Shown here piece by piece: positions 36,747 through 44,597 of a DNA stretch of 64,000 nt. Below the pieces are notes generated by a model. The model had not been told where the DNA came from, searched no databases, and worked only from the letters and a program-made list of their open reading frames with translations. Made by a program: the position numbers and the translations under genes. This DNA comes from Stanieria cyanosphaera PCC 7437 (lineage in GTDB: Bacteria; Cyanobacteriota; Cyanobacteriia; Cyanobacteriales; Xenococcaceae): assembly GCF_000317575.1 (NCBI RefSeq), contig NC_019748.1:3988501-4052500 (forward strand), in the 5' to 3' direction. The stretch's first letter is position 1. Each line of letters begins with the position of its first letter.

Positions 36747-37070
36747 ATGATTAAGAAACTTGTACTTGCTTTTGTTTTAGTTATGGCTAGCTCTACTGAT
36801 GTTGCTCAAGCTAATTCAACTTCACCAACATTAATTGCGGATAATTTAACGTTGGTTACAAACGGTTTATTCACTCCAACAGCAGCGCAAAGATTCTTTG
36901 AAGAAGGTAAGCAGCAATTTGAACAAGAAGAACAAAAATTTAAAAACAATTCTGGGTTTTCTACCGAGCAAATTTTGCAACTTCCTGACAACTTTGATTT
37001 TACTACCCCACCAAAAGACCGTAAGCGCGAATTTTTATTACAACCACAAGATCTCTCTAAATTATTTTAA
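36747..37070 (+). CDS. small secreted protein, unknown
   Basis: A 107-residue protein begins with a signal peptide (MIKKLVLAFVLVMASSTDVAQA, cleavage likely after AQA) preceded by a good Shine-Dalgarno (CAGGAGGAC). The mature part is acidic, with a helical, Gln/Glu-rich segment (AAQRFFEEGKQQFEQEEQKF) and an ending KREFLLQPQDLSKLF. Similar short periplasmic proteins of unknown function occur in cyanobacteria. It is isolated and followed by a long inverted repeat. Confidence 0.7.
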   Translation: MIKKLVLAFVLVMASSTDVAQANSTSPTLIADNLTLVTNGLFTPTAAQRFFEEGKQQFEQEEQKFKNNSGFSTEQILQLPDNFDFTTPPKDRKREFLLQPQDLSKLF

Positions 37071-37410
37071 CTTTAACGCGATCGCGTTCCTCAAGAGCTA
37101 ACCTCTCGCGCAGCACCTCGCGCTTGAGCGAGATCGCTATTTACAACATAATTAATTAGATAGTTAATCGCCAAGTAACTTAGAAAACTCTGTTTCCTTT
37201 CCAAACAAAAATTGTAATTTTAAGATTTAAATTTGCCTTAACTGAGCAACAAATTTTGCTTTTTTTGAAGTTTAGATTAAGTAGAAAAAGATTTAGCAAT
37301 TTTTATATCAAGATTGGATGAAATCTAAAGGTTTAATCTGGTTATTGTTCAGAAATGCTTTTAAAATTGAAGTTATTCAAAAATAATTTTATTTTTAAAA
37401 TTATAAATAA
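37071..37410. repeat. gap holding a 60-nt inverted repeat (37078-37137)
   Basis: The 340-nt gap has no gene. GCGATC (37078-37083) pairs with GATCGC (37132-37137), and CTCAAG (37090-37095) with CTTGAG (37123-37128), enclosing a GC-rich core (CTCGCGCAGCACCTCGCG). The element contrasts with the AT-rich surroundings and starts 8 nt past the secreted-protein stop. The remainder of the gap is AT-rich without a recognised site. Confidence 0.55.
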
Positions 37411-38148
37411 ATGCTTCAAGAATCCTTACAAATTTATTTAGTTGAGCAAGATAACTTTATTTATAAAAAAGGATATATGTTTGCCCAAGAATGTTGGCAA
37501 CAAAAACGTTGTTTAATTAATCTGCCAGATCAAAATAATTACGGAATAGTTATTTTTTGGAAAAATGATTTAATTGGCAATATCAATATTCAACTTAAGC
37601 AACCTAATACATTATTAACTAGTGAATCATTGTTTGGTGAACAACACTGGCAATCTTATTTTCAGGTAAATAATTTCCAAATTACTGAAATATCTGCTTT
37701 GTCTTTATCTAAAAAAGTGCCTATGTCTTTAAGGCAAGGAACAATAATTGCACTTAGTTTAAGTGTAATCACTTTACTAAATATTCTTGGAGTCAATTTT
37801 ATTACTACGATTCAACATCAATGGTTTTATCAAGCTTTAAATAAGACTTTAAAATTGCCTTTTTTTGAAAATGAAATGATTACAATTAATCACAATAACC
37901 TTGATGATAGTTACTATTGGCAAAGCAAAGACTTAATAAAAATATATTATTTAAATTTAGCTGATGCAGAAACAATTAAAACTTATAATTCTTTTTTTTG
38001 TTATCTAAATTATCTCGGAATCAATACCAATTTTTTACCTGCTTTTCAATTAACTAATTCAATTGAACATACTTACTCTAATTTTCGTAAATATGTTTGG
38101 CAATTAGATAATTATTTAAATTCGCATCAATTTTCAAATAAATTATAA
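37411..38148 (+). CDS. hypothetical protein, possibly GNAT-like fold
   Basis: A 245-residue protein of unknown function with N-terminal MLQESLQIYLVEQDNF. Segments GYMFAQECWQQKRCLINLP, YGIVIFWKNDLIGNINIQL and a hydrophobic middle region (RQGTIIALSLSVITLLNIL, about residues 111-130) are compatible with a GNAT-like or thermostable-hemolysin-type acyltransferase fold, but the acetyl-CoA motif is not clear. Base composition is even more AT-rich than its neighbours, with many Asn, Ile and Lys codons, so it may evolve quickly or be acquired. It is convergent with nfi, only 5 nt apart. Confidence 0.55.
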   Translation: MLQESLQIYLVEQDNFIYKKGYMFAQECWQQKRCLINLPDQNNYGIVIFWKNDLIGNINIQLKQPNTLLTSESLFGEQHWQSYFQVNNFQITEISALSLSKKVPMSLRQGTIIALSLSVITLLNILGVNFITTIQHQWFYQALNKTLKLPFFENEMITINHNNLDDSYYWQSKDLIKIYYLNLADAETIKTYNSFFCYLNYLGINTNFLPAFQLTNSIEHTYSNFRKYVWQLDNYLNSHQFSNKL

Positions 38149-38153
38149 GTTAT

Positions 38154-38813
38154 TTAAATAGACGCTAATCGATCTGCCCAACGAGTTGTTTCTGGTAAAC
38201 GATATTTAGTGAGACAACCCATTACATAATTAATGGCAGTATTTAAACTAATTTTATGTCCAATTGAAATATAAATAGGTTTGACATTAAAGCGAGATCT
38301 TAAGACAACTCCAATCGTTTCTCCTCGATCTATTAAAGGTGTCCAACTACCCTTTTCTGGTGGAACTTCTTGATGTTTTCCGATTAAGATTGATTTAGCT
38401 ACACCAATCGTTGGGACATCAATCAATACTCCTAAATGAGAAGCTATTCCTAGACGACGAGGATGAGCTATTCCTTGTCCATCACATAAAATTAAATCTG
38501 GAGTGATTGTTAATTGTTTTAAAGCTTCAATTATGGCAGGTATTTCTCGAAAAGAAAGAAATCCAGGAATGTAAGGAAAGGTAGTGGGAATAGTAGCTAG
38601 GGCTTGTTCAACTAATGTTAATTCAGGATAATTTAAGACTGCTACTGCTGCTTGAGTAATAGTATAGTTATTTTTAAAACCAACATCAACTCCTGCTACA
38701 TAATTCACTTCGGATAATCGATCTTCTTGAATAACTTTAAATCTTAATTCTTCTTGGATTTTTTTGGCTTCTTCAACAGTTTTTACCCACGCTGGAATTG
38801 AATCTAGATTCAT
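38154..38813 (-). CDS. nfi: endonuclease V (deoxyinosine 3'-endonuclease)
   Basis: Nfi cleaves the second phosphodiester bond 3' to deoxyinosine, repairing deaminated adenine. The 219-residue protein has the catalytic Asp in NYVAGVDVGFKNN near residue 42, FPYIPGFLSFREIPAI with its conserved Glu, LILCDGQGIAHPRRLGIASH near residue 110, and PTIGVAKSILIG. It lies 11 nt downstream of the adenylyl cyclase gene and must be cotranscribed with the signalling cluster; there is no known functional tie, so it may simply be the last gene of the transcript. Confidence 0.93.
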   Translation of the reverse strand: MNLDSIPAWVKTVEEAKKIQEELRFKVIQEDRLSEVNYVAGVDVGFKNNYTITQAAVAVLNYPELTLVEQALATIPTTFPYIPGFLSFREIPAIIEALKQLTITPDLILCDGQGIAHPRRLGIASHLGVLIDVPTIGVAKSILIGKHQEVPPEKGSWTPLIDRGETIGVVLRSRFNVKPIYISIGHKISLNTAINYVMGCLTKYRLPETTRWADRLASI

Positions 38814-38824
38814 AATAACTTTTT

Positions 38825-40810
38825 CTATATGTTTGATTTTTTCCCAGTTAATAAATAAGTTTTCATCTCACCTTTTCCTTTAACACTAATTACACCTCTA
38901 GTTTGAAAATAATATTTATCTTTTAATAATTTATAGGTAGTAGCACTAACTTGAATAGTATCAGGTATTCCTTGAGATTCCATACGACGGGCAATATTAA
39001 CCGCATCTCCCCATAAATCATAAGTAAATTTTTTAGTACCAATAATTCCCGCTACTACTTCACCAGTATTAATTCCAATTCTTAGACTTAAAGTTTTATC
39101 TGTTTCAGCATTAAATTGTGCGATCGCTTTTTGCATAGCTAACGCCATTTCTGCAATAGATTCGGCGTGATTATGAGACAATTGAGGTAATCCTCCTACA
39201 ACTAAATAAGCATCTCCAATTGTTTTAATTTTTTCTAAACCAAACTGTTCGCTAAGACGATCAAATTCGGAGAAAATTTCGTTGAGAATTTCGACTACTT
39301 CTGTTGGTGGTAAAAGATTAAACCATTCAGTAAAGTTCACCAAGTCTGCAAAAAGTACACTAACTGCTACAAAATGATCCGCGATTGTACTTTGTTGAGT
39401 TTGAATACGTTTAACAATTAATTCGGGCAAAATATTGCGGAGTAAATTTTCAGTTTGCTGTTGTTGTTGTCGTAAAGCTAATTCTACTTTTTGACGCTGC
39501 AAAAATTGACCAATTTGATTACCAATAGTTAAAAACATTTGCTGTAATTCTTCATCTGGTTCAATGGTTTGTTGACAAAGAAAAGTCATTACTCCTAAAA
39601 CTAAACCATCATTAATAATTGGTACACTACATCCTGTAACTAATCCTATTTCTAAAGCTAGATTTTTTCGTTGTGGTTCAATTACTTCAGTTAGATTATT
39701 AAGCCAGTCAAATAATTGATTTTGCCAAACTTGACCAGCTATTCCTTCTCCTATTTGAAGTAAAATTTGTTTAGTAGTTGTTTCAAAATTTTTACTGTTT
39801 AATTTAATTAATTCTTGTTGAAACCACGTTGTTTGACAATGTAATAATTGGTCTGTTTCTAGATTGATTAAATTATTTTGCTCTGGTAACCAAAATTCTC
39901 CCCACACCCAACCACAATGCTCACAAATTGTTTTAATAATTTTAGGAGCAGCTTGGGCAAAATTATTACTACAAGCCAGAATTTGAGAAATATGATATTG
40001 AGTAGTTTGTTTGTCTCGATAGCGTTTTATTTTAGTAATATCTCGACCAAGATAAATAAAATCATAAGAATTTTCTGATTCTATCTTAATAATTGAACAA
40101 GCTAGACTAAGAGTTATTAACTGTTTTGATTTGGTATAAAAAGAGACTTCAAAATTTTTTAGATAATCGCCTTGACTGAGAAGGTATTGTTGAATTTCAT
40201 CTAAAGGTAAATTTGGATCGGCAATGATTTGGGTAATTGAATGATTGATTAATTCTGTTTTACTATAACCCAAGCAATCTAAAGTAGTTTGATTAATAGC
40301 TTTAATAATACCTGTTTCACTAGTAACGATTAGAGCATCTGCCATAGCAGTAATAATTTGCTCATAAAAATAATTAGATTTAACTAGTTCATTCCATAAA
40401 TAAGTTGATTCGTGAATTAAACTATATTCATTAATTTTTTGAGTTAAAATTTGTTCTAAGTTAATCTGTGAAGTAACATCTTCAATAAAAATGATTAAGG
40501 CTTGATGTTCGGCTAAATTATATTTTTCAATATATAAATCGTAGTAAATAGTTGACTTGGAATTGATTTGGCGATTAATTGTGCGTAAAGAATAATCTGC
40601 TTGTTTATCTTGATAAATTTCGTTTAAAATAGCTTCATAACCCAATAATTCTGGTAAGACTTTTCTAATATCTACTCCTGCTTTTAAAAAATTAGGGTCT
40701 TCTAGAAAATCAATAAAGTTTTCAGAATATCCAAGAATGTTCAAATGACAATCTATAATGACGTATTGTATATGTTTGGGCAAACAAATTTTAGCTGAAG
40801 TTAATACCAT
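38825..40810 (-). CDS. class III adenylyl cyclase with PAS-like and GAF sensory domains
   Basis: The 661-residue protein has a novel N-terminal module (about 10-130), a PAS domain (about 145-265), a GAF domain (about 275-435), a short coiled coil and a class III cyclase domain (about 480-655). Metal-binding Asp489 (LFADLVNF) and Asp533 (TIGDAY), the adenine-selecting Lys529 and Asp598 (TYDLWGD), and catalytic Asn605/Arg609 (VNIARR) are all present, so it should make cAMP, not cGMP. It has no membrane helix. Residues 10-265 align with the histidine kinase at the other end of the cluster, pointing to a common input. It is 169 nt downstream of the GTPase gene and 11 nt upstream of nfi. Confidence 0.9.
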   Translation of the reverse strand: MVLTSAKICLPKHIQYVIIDCHLNILGYSENFIDFLEDPNFLKAGVDIRKVLPELLGYEAILNEIYQDKQADYSLRTINRQINSKSTIYYDLYIEKYNLAEHQALIIFIEDVTSQINLEQILTQKINEYSLIHESTYLWNELVKSNYFYEQIITAMADALIVTSETGIIKAINQTTLDCLGYSKTELINHSITQIIADPNLPLDEIQQYLLSQGDYLKNFEVSFYTKSKQLITLSLACSIIKIESENSYDFIYLGRDITKIKRYRDKQTTQYHISQILACSNNFAQAAPKIIKTICEHCGWVWGEFWLPEQNNLINLETDQLLHCQTTWFQQELIKLNSKNFETTTKQILLQIGEGIAGQVWQNQLFDWLNNLTEVIEPQRKNLALEIGLVTGCSVPIINDGLVLGVMTFLCQQTIEPDEELQQMFLTIGNQIGQFLQRQKVELALRQQQQQTENLLRNILPELIVKRIQTQQSTIADHFVAVSVLFADLVNFTEWFNLLPPTEVVEILNEIFSEFDRLSEQFGLEKIKTIGDAYLVVGGLPQLSHNHAESIAEMALAMQKAIAQFNAETDKTLSLRIGINTGEVVAGIIGTKKFTYDLWGDAVNIARRMESQGIPDTIQVSATTYKLLKDKYYFQTRGVISVKGKGEMKTYLLTGKKSNI

Positions 40811-40979
40811 CTGCTTTGATTAGAAAAATTTGTAAATTTCTAATTTTACTATGCCCGATCGCTTGCTTAAAATTAAGATCTTTGAACTAAAAAATTTGTG
40901 TAGAGAAAAGTTATCTTCAAGGATTTAGTATAATCTCTACAAGGAACAGAGGTCAAAAGTTAGTAACTAATTTTAAGAA

Positions 40980-41507
40980 TTAATTAGGGTTGAGAATTCT
41001 AATACTTAAAACTTCAAAAATTTGATTAACGTAGACTCCAGTTTTAGCAGAAGTTATATAGGTTTTGACTACTTGAGGATAGTTATCAAAATTATATAAA
41101 CTAGCCAATTTTTGTAACTTTTCTGAAGCAATCAAATCAGATTTGTTTAAAGCGATAATAGCAATTCCTTGAGGATTAATTTGCAGAAAAAGCTCAAGAT
41201 GAGTTTTGATTCGGTCTAAAGTTTCTTTGCGAGTTACGTCACCCACAATAATTGAACCGCTTGCACCTGTAAGATAGTTAGTAGTAATAGATTTGAATTT
41301 GGTGTGACCTTCAACGTCCCAAATAATTAAATTGAGTTGTTGATACTTTTGTTCTGATGATAATGAAATTGATTTACGAGAAATTTTAACTCCGACAGTA
41401 GATAAATAATCATCGCTAAATTTGTCCTCCACAAAACGACGAATCAAGCTAGTTTTGCCTACACTAAAATCTCCTACTAAGCATATTTTTTTAGCAATTT
41501 CTGGCAT
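40980..41507 (-). CDS. Ras/Rab-like small GTPase
   Basis: From ATG 41507 (MPEIAKKICLVGDFSVGKTS) the product has 175 residues; a TTG start 30 nt upstream is less likely. G1 is GDFSVGKT (12-19), G2 Thr37 in STVGVK, G3 WDVEGH (63-68), G4 NKSD (121-124) and G5 TSAK (152-155), so it is a complete Rab-type P-loop GTPase. The Gln61-equivalent of Ras is His68, suggesting slow intrinsic hydrolysis and need of a partner. It lacks a lipidation motif. It lies between the OmpA-type membrane protein and the adenylyl cyclase, so it may relay between envelope and cAMP signalling, similar in spirit to MglA. This role is inference. Confidence 0.88.
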   Translation of the reverse strand: MPEIAKKICLVGDFSVGKTSLIRRFVEDKFSDDYLSTVGVKISRKSISLSSEQKYQQLNLIIWDVEGHTKFKSITTNYLTGASGSIIVGDVTRKETLDRIKTHLELFLQINPQGIAIIALNKSDLIASEKLQKLASLYNFDNYPQVVKTYITSAKTGVYVNQIFEVLSIRILNPN

Positions 41508-41644
41508 AGTTTCAGAGTTTATTAAATTAATGAGCAAGCTTCTCGTAATACTTTCAATAATAAATTAAAAGTTAAAAATAAAGCTTCGTTTGGCGATATA
41601 TCTCGAACTTTTTGTTCAACGATAATATATAAGATACCGATGAA

Positions 41645-43858
41645 TTATGTATTTTTTTTCGGGATCAAAGGGTCAAACTGCACACATCGACTCAACCAGA
41701 TTGGATCAGCTTGAGTTACGTTAGGAGGGTAGTCTAAACTAAAAGTGACTTCTAAGCGTTTAGGGTTTACTCCTTGAGCAACTAATGCAGCTTTGACATT
41801 ATTAGCACGCTCTTGGCTAATTTGTTGATTCTTACTTCTCGAACCTAAGCGATCGCTATAACCAGTCAATCGCAAATTTAATTGTGGATATTGCTCAAGA
41901 AAATTCTTAACATTTTTAATCTTACTATAACTATCGGCATTTAATTGACTTACGCCAAGTTCAAAGTACAAAGCGGTGTTGATTGTCGGTAACTCTTTAC
42001 TAGTATTAATCACTACAGTATCAACTCCTGGTATCTGCTGAAATGCGATGGGAAGAAGCGGTAATTGACGCTCATCAAGGACAAATCCTGACACGGTAAC
42101 AGTTGTCGCCTCATAACGACTTTGAACAGCTACTTCTGGTAGTTGATTAATTAAAGTTGTTACTCGTTGAACCTCTTGAGCAGTAAAACCAGGATTTGGT
42201 GGTAGATTGACCGCAATAATTTGATTGTTTAGTTGTAAATTAGCCTCTTGAGCAATTTTACCCGCGATCGCTCCTGCTTGAGTACGAAGTTGATCATTAG
42301 GTACTCTTCCTACTAAAGTCAATTTACCTTTGGCAACAGTAGGAATTAAACGATAAACCGATAACTCTGGCGCTGCATCTAAAGCGATCGCAGTTTTTTC
42401 TTCCAGACGTTGAGATACATGACTACGGTATTGAATTGTTCCCCAAGGAATTAAAATACCGCCTAGTAAAATCGCTATTAACCATAGTAAAGTTTTTGGA
42501 GAGCGGGATTTGTTCGATTTTTCGTTGACTTCGATTAGTTGTTGAAGTGAACTGTCGACTGAATCAGGAATAGTCTGGGGATCGCCATTATATTCTCGAA
42601 TTTCATCGCTATATTGCAGCACAATTAAACTAAGAATGTTGCGAATCTTTTCTCGATATTGCTTGGAGGGATTTCCTTTAATTACTATGGCTAAATAACA
42701 GTATCCTGCTACTTCAATAGCTATTTGAAAGTTGCCATAATTGATTAAATCTAATTCCGAATCCGATGCCATACAATCATTAGCAAAACTTCGGATCGCT
42801 GTTAGCATTCCTGCAACTAAATCTGCTTCTAAATGATATTCAGTATTGGGTTGAACTTCACGAATAATTAAGCCGCTAGCTTTATGAATTAAAAAAATAG
42901 CTTGAATTTGACAGTCAATTGCTTCAGAGAGAATTAATTCTGCTTCGGATACTCCTCGAAGTTTGGCACGAATTTTGCGCTTAATTCCGTCAATACTAAG
43001 AGCATTCTCAACCTTTTCATTGATTGATTTGATGACCTCTACCATATACTTAGAGATGGTATCGCCAATCACGGGATAAAGCGCATCTACCATAGCATCT
43101 TTTTCTAGTTCAATCTGACTTTTAATCGCTCTACCCATTTCTGAACCCAAAGCTTTTGAAATTGCATTGCGATCAAGACGAATTTGTTCTGTGATTGAAT
43201 GAGCTATTTCTGGAGCGATCGCTTTAGCAATGGTTTGAGGTTCAATTTTGATTTTTTGGGTAATGGCATTGGGTAAAATTTCTGCGATCGCTTCTGCCAT
43301 ACTTTGGGGATCTTTACTTGAGCGCTGTTTAATGACACGATCTATAACAGGAACGAGTGCTTCTAAAATCGAATCTTGAGAGTTTTTGAGTTGGAAACGT
43401 AGTAATTCACTAATTAACGGTAACAAAGAATTAACTGAATCAGCGATCTCTTTGACTTCAGATTGATTGTTGATTAGTTGTTGTTCTAATTTAACAATCG
43501 ATTGCTGTATTTCTGTTTCTTTAAAGGAATTGACACTACGAACAAAAGGTTTTTTAGAAATCGAATTAGAAAGTTTTTTTGATGATTGAGGAGTGGAAGC
43601 AGAAAAAGAAATAGAAGTAGCATCCACATTTGGTTGAGGTGAATGCTGTTGAGAAGAAACTATTTTTTTTTTATCTTGATCAGGAGAAGAAAAATTAAGA
43701 TTTAATTCAGCAGCACTATTGTAATTAGGCTGTTTGTTTTGCTTCTCTACTTCGGATATTTGAGTAGATTCAGTTTCTTTTAACTCGGACAATAAATCTA
43801 GTAATTTGCCTAAAGATTCTATTGCTTGAGGATTAGATTGACTAGAATCATGGGTCAT
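41645..43858 (-). CDS. membrane protein with helical repeats, longin/roadblock-like, BON-like and OmpA domains
   Basis: The 737-residue protein has a disordered N terminus (1-120), helical repeats of the type AIAPEIAHSITEQIRLD (about 180-285), and a domain at about 305-425 whose pattern (IFLIHKASGLIIREV, GNFQIAIEVAGYCYLAIVIKG) resembles roadblock/longin folds. One membrane helix follows (456-475), then two BON-like modules (about 484-622) and a C-terminal OmpA-like peptidoglycan-binding domain (LRLTGYSDRLGSRSKNQQIS, 625-737). The OmpA part should be periplasmic and the repeats and roadblock-like part cytoplasmic. Roadblock proteins are classical partners of Ras-like GTPases, and one is encoded next door. 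Domain calls except OmpA are from pattern and need profile support. Confidence 0.8.
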   Translation of the reverse strand: MTHDSSQSNPQAIESLGKLLDLLSELKETESTQISEVEKQNKQPNYNSAAELNLNFSSPDQDKKKIVSSQQHSPQPNVDATSISFSASTPQSSKKLSNSISKKPFVRSVNSFKETEIQQSIVKLEQQLINNQSEVKEIADSVNSLLPLISELLRFQLKNSQDSILEALVPVIDRVIKQRSSKDPQSMAEAIAEILPNAITQKIKIEPQTIAKAIAPEIAHSITEQIRLDRNAISKALGSEMGRAIKSQIELEKDAMVDALYPVIGDTISKYMVEVIKSINEKVENALSIDGIKRKIRAKLRGVSEAELILSEAIDCQIQAIFLIHKASGLIIREVQPNTEYHLEADLVAGMLTAIRSFANDCMASDSELDLINYGNFQIAIEVAGYCYLAIVIKGNPSKQYREKIRNILSLIVLQYSDEIREYNGDPQTIPDSVDSSLQQLIEVNEKSNKSRSPKTLLWLIAILLGGILIPWGTIQYRSHVSQRLEEKTAIALDAAPELSVYRLIPTVAKGKLTLVGRVPNDQLRTQAGAIAGKIAQEANLQLNNQIIAVNLPPNPGFTAQEVQRVTTLINQLPEVAVQSRYEATTVTVSGFVLDERQLPLLPIAFQQIPGVDTVVINTSKELPTINTALYFELGVSQLNADSYSKIKNVKNFLEQYPQLNLRLTGYSDRLGSRSKNQQISQERANNVKAALVAQGVNPKRLEVTFSLDYPPNVTQADPIWLSRCVQFDPLIPKKNT

Positions 43859-43875
43859 TGGTTAATAAATGATAA

Positions 43876-44538
43876 TTAAAGATTGTTTTCATGCCTCTTG
43901 AGATTATTATCTGCTTCTTCCGGAAGAATAAAATCGGCTTTAACCTGATTTTCTACCGCTTCTTTAAGATCAGGGACAAATTCTGAGCCTTTGACTTTCA
44001 AACATAATTCAAATAATACCTCAGCTAAATCCGCACGAGACACTTTTGCGTCTGTTAAATCCGATAAACTTTTTTCGATTTTTTCAAAAACTTGTTGTCT
44101 GAGACTTTTAATGTTTTCTTCGGCTGTTTCCCTAGTTTGAGTTAATTCATGTTTGAGATAATAACTTTCTTGATTCAAATTTTTTCTTAACAAAGCAATA
44201 TTTTCCGAACTAAGTTTAGCTGTCGCTTGAATTTCTTGCCGAAGTTGATTAATTTCTTCGTGACTAGTTAAGCTTAAATATTTTAATTTTTTTTCTAAAG
44301 AAGAAACCGAAGCATCCATTTTTTTGGTTAAAGAATTTTGTAAATCTATCAAGCGATCGCCTACATTAACCTGAAATTGCTTTAATTGTAATTCAAGTTG
44401 ATTTAATCGTTGAGCTAGCTGTTCAAATTGATTTTCATAAGTTTCAATTTTATCTCCAAATAACAAATCTTGAAGATGACTAATATTTCCTAATCTTTGA
44501 CGCATTTCTTCTTTACTAAGCTCATTCATGGTTGACAC
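43876..44538 (-). CDS. coiled-coil protein of the signalling cluster, unknown
   Basis: A 220-residue protein with long coiled coil from about residue 30 to 150 (YENQFEQLAQRLNQLELQLK) and a C-terminal helical cap containing VSRADLAEVLFELCLKVKG near residues 165-185, then an acidic tail. No membrane span or enzymatic motif. It lies 17 nt upstream of the longin/OmpA protein and 59 nt downstream of the histidine kinase, so the three are likely cotranscribed. It could scaffold the kinase on the membrane protein; this is a guess from position. Confidence 0.7.
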   Translation of the reverse strand: MSTMNELSKEEMRQRLGNISHLQDLLFGDKIETYENQFEQLAQRLNQLELQLKQFQVNVGDRLIDLQNSLTKKMDASVSSLEKKLKYLSLTSHEEINQLRQEIQATAKLSSENIALLRKNLNQESYYLKHELTQTRETAEENIKSLRQQVFEKIEKSLSDLTDAKVSRADLAEVLFELCLKVKGSEFVPDLKEAVENQVKADFILPEEADNNLKRHENNL

Positions 44539-44597
44539 CTCTCGTTTTTAAAAGTTATTAAGTTTGACTTAATTAAATTTTCATAAATCTCTTTCCC

